DNA from: Streptomyces sp. Root431
GTDB taxonomy: Bacteria > Actinomycetota > Actinomycetes > Streptomycetales > Streptomycetaceae
Direction: 5' to 3'
NCBI RefSeq assembly: GCF_001426585.1
Contig: NZ_LMEI01000013.1
Span: 631,180-695,179 of the forward strand
Length of the DNA: 64,000 bases
Shown here: positions 34,608 through 41,737 of the stretch, piece after piece
Numbering within the stretch: position 1 is the stretch's first letter
How the letters are laid out: each line of letters begins with the position of its first letter
Notes under the pieces: model-generated
What the model saw: only the letters and a program-made list of their open reading frames with translations
What the model was told of the DNA's origin: nothing
The model's database searches: none
Translations under genes and position numbers: made by a program

Positions 34608-35435
34608 ATGGATGCGATCGACATCGATGACATGGTGCACGTCGCCACCGGGGCGCGTTTGAGGCGATTGACCGCGCCGGACGGGACGCACTGGTTCCCG
34701 GTCGTGGACGTGGCGAGGCGGTTGGGGTACGCCGGGACGCGGGAGGCGTTGCGGACGGTGGTGTTGCCCGAGGGGTGTCTGGCCGGGGCGGGGGAGCTCG
34801 CCGGGAGTGCCGCGATACTCGCCCTCAGCGGCGTCAGGGCCTCGGCGCGGATGGTGAACCTGCCGGGGCTCGTGCAGCTCGTGGGTGCGTGCCGGAGGCC
34901 GGAGGCCGCGCCGTTCCGGGCGTGGGTCGCGGAGGTCGTGACGGCCGTCCAGCGGGACGGCGGCTACGGGCTCCAACCCTCGCCCGTCCGCGCCGGGTTC
35001 CTCCTGCCGCCGGAGCTCGTCGACGCGCTCGTCCGGCTGGAGGGCGAGTTCGACGAGCAGAGCGCCGCGTACGAGGAGTACGCCGACCGCGCGGAGCTGC
35101 TCCGCGAGACACGCGAGAACCTCGCAAGGGCCGCCGACTCCCTTGCGCGTCTCTCCGTGCCCCGGCAGCGCACCGGTGCCGCCGTCGCCGCGCTCACCCC
35201 GCAGCAGCTCGTCGAGTCCTGGGCCATCACCGGCGACATGCGGACGGTCGCCTGCTGTCTCGCGCCCGCGCTCGTGCGGGGCGGGGTCCGCTACCGGCCC
35301 CAGGACGTCACCCTGCGCACCGGCCTGTCCGGCGAGTGCGTCCGCGACTGCGTCCGGATCCTCCTGGAGCGCGGCTGTATGCGGGAGGTGGGTGCTCCTG
35401 ATCCTGACGGGGCTCGGATCTATGTGTTGCCCTGA
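34608..35435 (+). CDS. BRO-N (phage antirepressor-like) domain protein
   Basis: A 275-residue protein. The first 110 residues are a BRO-N domain (WFPVVDVARRLGYAGTREAL, LPGLVQLV, FRAWVAEVVTAV), a DNA-binding fold known from baculovirus BRO and phage antirepressors. The middle is helical and may be coiled coil; the C-terminal 70 residues could be a winged helix (VRYRPQDVTLRTGLSGECVRDCVRILLERG has the look of one). There is no KilAC or ANT domain. A perfect GGAGGTGAT precedes the ATG. It sits close to tRNA-Arg but with normal high-GC codon use, so it appears domesticated. Confidence 0.82.
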   Translation: MDAIDIDDMVHVATGARLRRLTAPDGTHWFPVVDVARRLGYAGTREALRTVVLPEGCLAGAGELAGSAAILALSGVRASARMVNLPGLVQLVGACRRPEAAPFRAWVAEVVTAVQRDGGYGLQPSPVRAGFLLPPELVDALVRLEGEFDEQSAAYEEYADRAELLRETRENLARAADSLARLSVPRQRTGAAVAALTPQQLVESWAITGDMRTVACCLAPALVRGGVRYRPQDVTLRTGLSGECVRDCVRILLERGCMREVGAPDPDGARIYVLP

Positions 35436-35854
35436 GGCCCGCTGCCTTGAGGCGGGGCGGTCTGAGGTGGGGTGGCCACTGCCACCACCTGGTACTCGTC
35501 CGCGTACACGATGCGGCCCGGTGACGTCGACTCCAGGCGTACGCACGGCACGTCGTGCGCCCGCAGGATGCGCAGGTACGGGGCAACCCGGGCCAGTGCC
35601 TCCGTCGCCGTCGGGCGGAACCAGGCCGCCGCCCCGGGGTTGAGCACCGGGTCGTAGACCGTCGGGTCGGTATCCGACGGATTCGGGAAGTGGGCGTCGT
35701 ACCAGTCGTTGGAGGCGCGCCAGATCGCGTACTCGTCCGGGGAGAGCCGCCCCTCCCCGGCGAGTGCGTTGGCGAGGCCGAAGACGCCGGGGTGATGGCC
35801 CCGGGGGCCTCGGGTCGGGGACTGGAAGCGGATGTGGCGGAGACTGGACACCAC
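35420..35854 (-). CDS. Conserved hypothetical protein, possible N-terminal extension of unknown family
   Basis: About 144 residues, cytoplasmic, with no recognised domain. Notable segments: LSPDEYAIWRASNDWYDAHF near residue 37, TEALARVAPYLRILRAHDVP and GRIVYADEYQVVA. The 3' end overlaps the BRO-N gene by 16 bases on the opposite strand. It starts at one of two adjacent GTG codons (35854 or 35851), and no good ribosome site is visible. Divergent from the DUF2797 gene 93 bases away. Codon use is typical, so it is likely a real gene. Confidence 0.7.
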   Translation of the reverse strand: MVSSLRHIRFQSPTRGPRGHHPGVFGLANALAGEGRLSPDEYAIWRASNDWYDAHFPNPSDTDPTVYDPVLNPGAAAWFRPTATEALARVAPYLRILRAHDVPCVRLESTSPGRIVYADEYQVVAVATPPQTAPPQGSGPQGNT

Positions 35855-35947
35855 AGCAGGGTAGGGAGGCGTGGACCCGTGGAGTGGTGGTGTCGGGGGC
35901 TCGGGTGGAGCGGTGGGGCGCCCGGGTTGCGGTGGCGGGGCGGGAGG

Positions 35948-36748
35948 GTGAGTGCTCTCGCCTATGGGCAGCAGCTCGCCTTCCGGGCCGTCGGGGTGCG
36001 GCGGTGTCCGGGTGCCCGGGGCAATCCCTGTCCGCTGGAGGCCGTCGTGTCCGGTCGGGCCACCGGGGGACGGTGCGGGGAGTGCGCGCGGCTCGACCGG
36101 GCGCACTCCGTCGCGGCGGACACCCTGCTGGACGACCCGCAGCCGTACCGCGTCTATCTCGCCTGGTTCGGGCCCGGGATGACCAAGGTCGGGATCACCG
36201 CCGAGGCCCGTGGCGAGGCCCGGCTCCTGGAGCAGGGGGCCGTCGCCTTCAGCTGGCTCGGGCGGGGGCCCCTGATGGCCGCGCGCCGGACCGAGGAGGT
36301 GCTGCGGCAGGCCCTCGGCGTGCCCGACCGGATCGCGTACGAGCGGAAGCGGGCCGTGCGCCACGTCCTGCCGCCCGCCGAGGACCGTGCCGGGGAGGTC
36401 GAGGAGCTGCACCGTCGCGCCCGGGCGGTCGGGGGCTGGACGGAGACCCTGGAGCCGCTGGACTTCGTGCCCCGCGACCACGTCGGGGCCTTCCACCTCG
36501 ACGGGCTGCCGGCGCTCGACGGGACGGTCACCGAGCTCGTCGACGGCGGTGTCGTCACCGGGCGGCTGCTCGCCGCCGCCGGGCCCGATCTGCACCTGCT
36601 CGACCCCGGCGGGCGCTGCGTCGTCCTCGACACCCGGCTCATGGGGGGATGGGCGCTCCAGCGGGTCGAGGACGGGGAGGCGTTCTCGGTGCCGGTGGCC
36701 TCCGTGGCCGTCGCGGAGCCCGAGAGCGCTCAGGGCGAGCTCTTCTGA
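35948..36748 (+). CDS. DUF2797 protein with Cys4 zinc ribbon and GIY-YIG-like segment
   Basis: A 266-residue protein. Cys20, Cys28, Cys43 and Cys46 form a likely zinc ribbon. Then YRVYLAWFGPGMTKVGIT (68-84) followed by EARGEARLLEQGAV resembles the GIY-YIG nuclease core (Tyr, Gly-Ile, Arg), although whether it cuts is unknown. The rest is family-specific. The start codon GTG 35948 immediately follows CGGGAG. A second start a little downstream is possible. It is 75 bases before the monooxygenase gene, so it may head that operon. Confidence 0.82.
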   Translation: MSALAYGQQLAFRAVGVRRCPGARGNPCPLEAVVSGRATGGRCGECARLDRAHSVAADTLLDDPQPYRVYLAWFGPGMTKVGITAEARGEARLLEQGAVAFSWLGRGPLMAARRTEEVLRQALGVPDRIAYERKRAVRHVLPPAEDRAGEVEELHRRARAVGGWTETLEPLDFVPRDHVGAFHLDGLPALDGTVTELVDGGVVTGRLLAAAGPDLHLLDPGGRCVVLDTRLMGGWALQRVEDGEAFSVPVASVAVAEPESAQGELF

Positions 36749-36822
36749 TGCTTCGTAAAGTCTTGGATCCCTTTGGCCTGCGCCCGTGGACATCCCGGCC
36801 CGGCCCGGACGAGGGTGATCAC

Positions 36823-37158
36823 ATGACTCCGAAGCTGGTGGCGGGCCTGGAACCGCCCTACTACACCGCCCTGTTCACCTCCGTCCGCCCCGAGGCGCCC
36901 GAGGGCTACGCCGAGACCTCCTCCCGCATGCAGGAGATCGTCAAGGACATCCCCGGGTTCCTCGGTTACGAGTCCGCCCGCACCCCCGGCGGCATCGGCA
37001 TCACCGTCGCCTACTTCCGCGACCTCGACTCCCTCGACGCCTGGCGTCTCGACACCGAGCACCAGGCCGCCAAGGCGCACGGGCGGGAGCACTGGTACCA
37101 GAGCTACAGCGTCCACATCGGCAAGGTCGAACGGAGCTACAGCTTTGAGCGGGAGTAG
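36823..37158 (+). CDS. Antibiotic-biosynthesis-monooxygenase-like (ABM) small protein
   Basis: A 111-residue ferredoxin-like dimeric alpha/beta barrel protein: YYTALFTSVRPEAPEGYAET, MQEIVKDIPGFLGYES and GITVAYFRDLDSLDAWR are typical of ABM proteins, which bind haem or oxidise aromatic substrates without cofactors. ATG 36823 follows GAGGGTGAT. A longer frame opening at 36748 would join the stop of the DUF2797 gene; the internal start is favoured by its ribosome site. It overlaps the next gene by 14 bases. Confidence 0.83.
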   Translation: MTPKLVAGLEPPYYTALFTSVRPEAPEGYAETSSRMQEIVKDIPGFLGYESARTPGGIGITVAYFRDLDSLDAWRLDTEHQAAKAHGREHWYQSYSVHIGKVERSYSFERE

Positions 37159-38071
37159 CGGGAGTAGCGGGAGTAACGGGATTAGCGAGAGTGACGACAT
37201 CCGGGCGCTTGTCGCGCGGCTCGGGATCCCCGGACTCGTCGACGTGCACACGCACTTCATGCCGCAGAACGTCCTCGACAAGGTCTGGGCGTACTTCGAC
37301 TCCGCCGGGCCCCTGACAGGCCTGGAGTGGCCCATCACCTACCGCGAGGAGGAGGACCGCCGGCTCGCGATCCTGCGAGGGTTCGGAGCCGTCGCCTTCA
37401 CCGCGATGCTCTACCCGCACAAGCCCGGCATGGCCGCCTGGCTGAACGCCTGGGCCGCCGACTTCGCCGCCCGCACCCCCGACTGTCTGCACACCGCGAC
37501 CCTCTTCCCCGAGCCGGGCGTCGACACGTACGTCCGCGAGGCGCTCGACGCCGGCGCCCGCGTCTTCAAGGTGCACCTCCAGGTCGGCGGGTTCGACCCG
37601 ACCGACCCGCTGCTCGACAGCGCCTGGGGGACCCTCGCCGACAGCGGTACCCCCGTCGTCGTCCACTGCGGCTCCGGGCCCACCCCGGGGAAATTCACCG
37701 GCCCCGGACCCATGGGGCGGCTGCTCGACCGGCATCCCCGGCTGCGGGTGATCGTCGCGCACATGGGCATGCCCGAGTACAGCGACTTCCTCACCCTGGC
37801 CGAGCGGTACGAGGGCGTGCGCCTCGACACCACCATGGCCTTCACCGACTTCAGCGAGCGGCTCGCGCCCTTCCCTCCGGCGGAGCTCGGGCGGCTCGCC
37901 GACCTCGGCGACCGGATCCTCCTCGGCTCCGACTTCCCGAACATCCCCTACCCGTACGCCCACCAGCTCCACGCCCTCGAACGCCTCGGGCTCGGGGACG
38001 ACTGGCTCCGGCGGGTCCTCTACGAGAACGGGGCCGCCTTGTTTCACGTGAAACCGAGCCTGTCCCCCTGA
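37145..38071 (+). CDS. Amidohydrolase-2 family TIM-barrel enzyme with a TTG start
   Basis: A 308-residue metal-dependent hydrolase or decarboxylase. DVHTHFMP gives the two N-terminal metal histidines; VHCGSG, VIVAHMGMPEY and LGSDFPN give the further His and the Asp ligand of the family. The TTG start lies inside the end of the ABM gene, and the first 12 codons are a Gly/Ser repeat coding GSSGSSGSNG, absent from most family members. It probably shares a substrate with the ABM protein. The precise substrate cannot be read. Confidence 0.83.
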   Translation: MSGSSGSSGSNGISESDDIRALVARLGIPGLVDVHTHFMPQNVLDKVWAYFDSAGPLTGLEWPITYREEEDRRLAILRGFGAVAFTAMLYPHKPGMAAWLNAWAADFAARTPDCLHTATLFPEPGVDTYVREALDAGARVFKVHLQVGGFDPTDPLLDSAWGTLADSGTPVVVHCGSGPTPGKFTGPGPMGRLLDRHPRLRVIVAHMGMPEYSDFLTLAERYEGVRLDTTMAFTDFSERLAPFPPAELGRLADLGDRILLGSDFPNIPYPYAHQLHALERLGLGDDWLRRVLYENGAALFHVKPSLSP

Positions 38072-38139
38072 GGGCCTTTCTCAGGGAATTCACAGGGAAG
38101 GGAAAGAAGGCTCTCAGCGGCGGCGGAGAGCGTGGTCCC

Positions 38140-38883
38140 ATGACCGTCACCACACGCCGCCCCGGCACCCGCGCCGACATGCTCCGTGCCGACGGGACCG
38201 CCGTCCGCGTCCTTGTCGTCGACGACGAGGCCTCGCTCGCCGAGCTCCTCTCCATGGCCCTCCGCTACGAGGGCTGGCAGGTGCGGAGCGCCGGTGACGG
38301 CGCCGCCGCCCTGCGTTCCGTACGCGAGTTCCGGCCCGACGCCGTGATCCTCGACGTGATGCTGCCCGACGCCGACGGGCTCAGCCTGCTGGGCTCGATC
38401 CGGCGCGAGCTGCCCGACGTGCCGGTCCTCTTCCTGACGGCGAAGGACGCCGTCGAGGACCGGATCGCCGGGCTCACCGCCGGCGGCGACGACTACGTCA
38501 CCAAGCCCTTCAGCCTGGAGGAGGTCGTCGCCCGGCTGCGCGGCCTCATCCGCCGGTCCGGCGCGGCGCTGGCGCGCAGCGAGTCGCTGCTCGCCGTCGG
38601 GGACCTGACCCTCGACGAGGACAGCCACGAGGTCACCCGGGGCGGGGACTCGATCCACCTCACCGCGACCGAGTTCGAGCTGCTGCGCTACCTCATGCGC
38701 AACCCGCGCCGGGTGCTCAGCAAGGCGCAGATCCTCGACCGCGTCTGGTCGTACGACTTCGGCGGCCAGGCCAACGTCGTCGAGCTCTACATCTCCTACC
38801 TGCGCCGGAAGATCGACGCGGGCCGCGCCCCGATGATCCACACCCGGCGCGGGGCCGGGTACCTCATCAAGCCGGGGGAGTAA
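38140..38883 (+). CDS. OmpR-family response regulator
   Basis: A 247-residue two-component regulator. The receiver domain has acidic DDE (28-30), phospho-acceptor Asp72 (ILDVMLPDADG) and the Lys of VTKPF; the winged helix C-terminal domain ends RRGAGYLIKPGE. The N-terminus has an extra 20 residues. It precedes the kinase gene by five bases. Recalled syntenic pair in S. coelicolor: SCO4020-4021. Confidence 0.93.
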   Translation: MTVTTRRPGTRADMLRADGTAVRVLVVDDEASLAELLSMALRYEGWQVRSAGDGAAALRSVREFRPDAVILDVMLPDADGLSLLGSIRRELPDVPVLFLTAKDAVEDRIAGLTAGGDDYVTKPFSLEEVVARLRGLIRRSGAALARSESLLAVGDLTLDEDSHEVTRGGDSIHLTATEFELLRYLMRNPRRVLSKAQILDRVWSYDFGGQANVVELYISYLRRKIDAGRAPMIHTRRGAGYLIKPGE

Positions 38884-38888
38884 CGCCC

Positions 38889-40430
38889 GTGCGTGGAGGA
38901 CGCCGGCGGCCGTGGTCGCTACGGACCCGGCTCGTCGTCTCGGCGGTCGCGCTGATCGCGGTCGTTGCGGCCGTCATCGGGACGGTCACGACCATCGCCT
39001 TCCGCTCGTACCTGTACGACCAGGCCGACGAGCAGCTGAACCGCGTCTCGATGCGGGCTTCGGGCCCGCCGGTCTCCATGGGTTCCCCTCCCGGCATGCC
39101 CGACCCGGGCGGGTCGAAGGACCTGCTCGCGTTCGTTCAGGCCGGCGCCCGGATCGGCACCCTCGGCGCCGTCCTGGTGGACGGCGAGGTGACCACGGCC
39201 GGGTACTCGGCGGAGGTCGCGTCCGAGGACGCCGGGGAGTTCGGACGGAACGTCCGGACCATCCCGCTCGACGCGGCCCAGCGGGCCGCGCTCGCCGCCG
39301 TCCCCCGTGACGGCGAGCCGCACACCGTCGAGCTGCCCGGCGCCCTCGGCTCCTACCGGGTCGAGTACGCGGAGGGCGTCGAGGGCACCTTCCTCACCGG
39401 CATCCCGCTCGCCGAGGTCGACGACGCCCTCTCCACCCTCGTCCTCGTCGAACTGAGCGTCACCGGCGCCGGGCTCATCGCCGCGTCGATCGCCGGGACC
39501 GTGCTGGTCCGGGTGGCGCTGCGTCCGCTGCGACGGGTCGCCGCCACCGCCGGACTGGTCGCCCGCCTCCCGCTGCACAGCGGAGAGGTGGCGCTCCATC
39601 AGCGGGTCCCGGAGGCGGAGGCCGATCCGCGCACCGAGGTCGGGCAGGTCGGCGCGGCCATCAACCGGATGCTCGACCACGTCCACTCGGCGCTCGACGC
39701 CCGCCAGCAGAGCGAGACCCGCGTCCGGCAGTTCGTCGCGGACGCCAGCCACGAGCTGCGCACCCCGCTCGCCTCGATCCGGGGGTACGCCGAGCTGACC
39801 CGGCGCGGCCGGGAGGAGTGCGGGCCCGACACCCGGCACGCGCTCGGCCGCATCGAGTCCGAGGCGACCCGGATGACGGGTCTCGTCGAGGACCTCCTCC
39901 TGCTCGCGCGGCTCGACGCCGGACGGCCGCTCTCGTACGAGAGCACCGACGTCGTCCCCCTCGTCGTGGACGCCCTGAGCGATGCCCGGGCCGCCGGGCC
40001 CGAGCACCTCTGGCGCCTCGAACTGCCCGAGGACGGCGAGGCCGTGACCGTGCTCGCCGACGGCGCCCGCCTCCAGCAGGTGCTCGTCAACCTCCTCGCC
40101 AACGCCCGGACCCACACCCCGCCCGGCACGAAGGTCACCGCCCGCGTCCGCTCCGACGGGCCGAGCGTGCTCGTCGACATCGAGGACGACGGGCCCGGCA
40201 TCCCGCCCGAGCTCCTGCCCTCCGTCTTCGAACGGTTCGCGCGCGGCGACGCCTCCCGCTCCCGGCACGCCGGCTCCACCGGTCTCGGCCTGGCCATCGT
40301 GCGTGCCGTCGTGCTGGCCCATGGTGGTGGCGTGGGCGTCGAGAGTGCCCCGGGCCGGACCGTCTTCACCGTCCGGCTGCCCGCAGAGCAGCACTCACAG
40401 GCTGGGCACAGGCTCATCACACAGCCGTGA
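38889..40430 (+). CDS. Two-component sensor histidine kinase
   Basis: A 513-residue membrane kinase. Two helices (about 12-37 and 185-207) enclose an extracellular sensor of about 145 residues; a HAMP linker follows (about 208-265), the H-box ASHELRTPLASIRGY has His288, the N-box LVNLLANARTHT and the lid GSTGLGLAIVRAVV. It should phosphorylate the regulator encoded just upstream. It starts at GTG 38889. The downstream GT2-GtrA and GT39 genes begin within 30 bases of its stop and may be controlled by the pair. Confidence 0.92.
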   Translation: MRGGRRRPWSLRTRLVVSAVALIAVVAAVIGTVTTIAFRSYLYDQADEQLNRVSMRASGPPVSMGSPPGMPDPGGSKDLLAFVQAGARIGTLGAVLVDGEVTTAGYSAEVASEDAGEFGRNVRTIPLDAAQRAALAAVPRDGEPHTVELPGALGSYRVEYAEGVEGTFLTGIPLAEVDDALSTLVLVELSVTGAGLIAASIAGTVLVRVALRPLRRVAATAGLVARLPLHSGEVALHQRVPEAEADPRTEVGQVGAAINRMLDHVHSALDARQQSETRVRQFVADASHELRTPLASIRGYAELTRRGREECGPDTRHALGRIESEATRMTGLVEDLLLLARLDAGRPLSYESTDVVPLVVDALSDARAAGPEHLWRLELPEDGEAVTVLADGARLQQVLVNLLANARTHTPPGTKVTARVRSDGPSVLVDIEDDGPGIPPELLPSVFERFARGDASRSRHAGSTGLGLAIVRAVVLAHGGGVGVESAPGRTVFTVRLPAEQHSQAGHRLITQP

Positions 40431-40456
40431 CAGCGGGCCCGGCGAGTGTCGTCGGC

Positions 40457-41737
40457 ATGCGAACTCCAACGATCGCGGGCCCCGCGTCCGGGACTCCCGG
40501 CGCCCTTCCCGCCCGGGAGCACCTGCCGGTGAGCGTCGCCGGAAGGCCCGTCCTGGACGTGGTGATCCCCGTCTACAACGAGGAGAAGGACCTGGAGCCG
40601 TGCGTCCGCCGGCTCCACGACCACCTCATCCGGACCTTCCCGTACGGCTTCCGCATCACGGTCGCCGACAACGCCTCCACCGACACGACCCCCGTCGTCG
40701 CCGCGGCCCTCGCCGCCGAGGTGCCCGAGGTGCGCTCCGTACGGCTTGAGCAGAAGGGCCGCGGCCGGGCGCTGCGGACGGTCTGGTCGGGCTCGGACGC
40801 CCCCGTCCTCGCCTACATGGACGTCGACCTGTCGACCGACCTCAACGCGCTGCTTCCGCTGGTCGCGCCGCTCATCTCGGGCCACTCGGACCTGGCGATC
40901 GGCTCCCGGCTCGCCCGCTCCTCGCGGGTGGTGCGCGGGCCGAAGCGGGAGTTCATCTCGCGGGCGTACAACCTGATCCTGCGCGGCTCGCTGGCCGCCC
41001 GCTTCTCCGACGCCCAGTGCGGCTTCAAGGCGATACGGCGGGACGTCGCCGAGCGGCTCCTCCCGATGGTGGAGGACACCGGCTGGTTCTTCGACACCGA
41101 GATGCTCGTCCTCGCCGAGCGGGCCGGGCTCCGCATCCACGAGGTGCCGGTCGACTGGGTCGACGACCCCGACTCGACCGTGCACATCGTGAAGACGGCC
41201 ACCGACGACCTCAAGGGCGTGTGGCGGGTCGGGCGCGCCCTCGCGACCGGCTCGCTGCCCCTCGACCGGCTGGCCCGGCCCTTCGGGGACGACCCCCGGG
41301 ACCGCGACCTCAGCGGAGTGCCGGGCGGGCTCGCGCGCCAGCTCGTCGGCTTCTGCGTGGTCGGTGCGCTGTCCACGCTCTTCTACGTCGCGCTGTACTC
41401 GGCCTTCCGGCTCGGCGTCGGCCCGCAGTTCGCCAACGCCGGCGCCCTGCTCGTCTCGGCCGTCGCCAACACGGCGGCCAACCGGCGCCTCACCTTCGGC
41501 GTACGGGGCCGGGACCGGGCCGTCCGCCACCAGGCCCAAGGGCTGGTGGTCTTCGCCATCGGCCTGGCCCTGACGAGCGGTTCGCTCGCGGCCCTGGGCG
41601 CGGCGACCGGCGATCCGGCGCACTCCACGGAGCTCGCCGTCCTGATCGTCGCCAACCTCGCCGCGACCGTCCTGCGCTTCCTCCTCTTCCGGCTCTGGGT
41701 CTTCCCGGACCGCGCCTCAGCAAGGAACGACCGATGA
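40457..41737 (+). CDS. GT2 glycosyltransferase fused to a GtrA-type flippase domain
   Basis: A 426-residue protein. The N-terminal 290 residues are a GT2 enzyme (VVIPVYNEEKDLEP, MDVDLSTDL with the DxD metal site, AQCGFKAIRRD, GWFFDTEML), similar to polyprenyl-phosphate glucosyl/mannosyl synthases; the C-terminal 130 residues hold four membrane helices of the GtrA family (FCVVGALSTLFYVALYSAF). Joined, they would make a lipid-linked sugar and move it across the membrane. Start: ATG 40457, or GTG 40427, which overlaps the kinase stop as GTGA. It overlaps the GT39 gene by four bases. Confidence 0.88.
   Translation: MRTPTIAGPASGTPGALPAREHLPVSVAGRPVLDVVIPVYNEEKDLEPCVRRLHDHLIRTFPYGFRITVADNASTDTTPVVAAALAAEVPEVRSVRLEQKGRGRALRTVWSGSDAPVLAYMDVDLSTDLNALLPLVAPLISGHSDLAIGSRLARSSRVVRGPKREFISRAYNLILRGSLAARFSDAQCGFKAIRRDVAERLLPMVEDTGWFFDTEMLVLAERAGLRIHEVPVDWVDDPDSTVHIVKTATDDLKGVWRVGRALATGSLPLDRLARPFGDDPRDRDLSGVPGGLARQLVGFCVVGALSTLFYVALYSAFRLGVGPQFANAGALLVSAVANTAANRRLTFGVRGRDRAVRHQAQGLVVFAIGLALTSGSLAALGAATGDPAHSTELAVLIVANLAATVLRFLLFRLWVFPDRASARNDR

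Noticed and set aside
36748..36822. An N-terminal extension of the ABM protein starting at MLRKV
   Set aside because: The ribosome site GAGGGTGAT lies just before the internal ATG at 36823, and the extension does not resemble the family.
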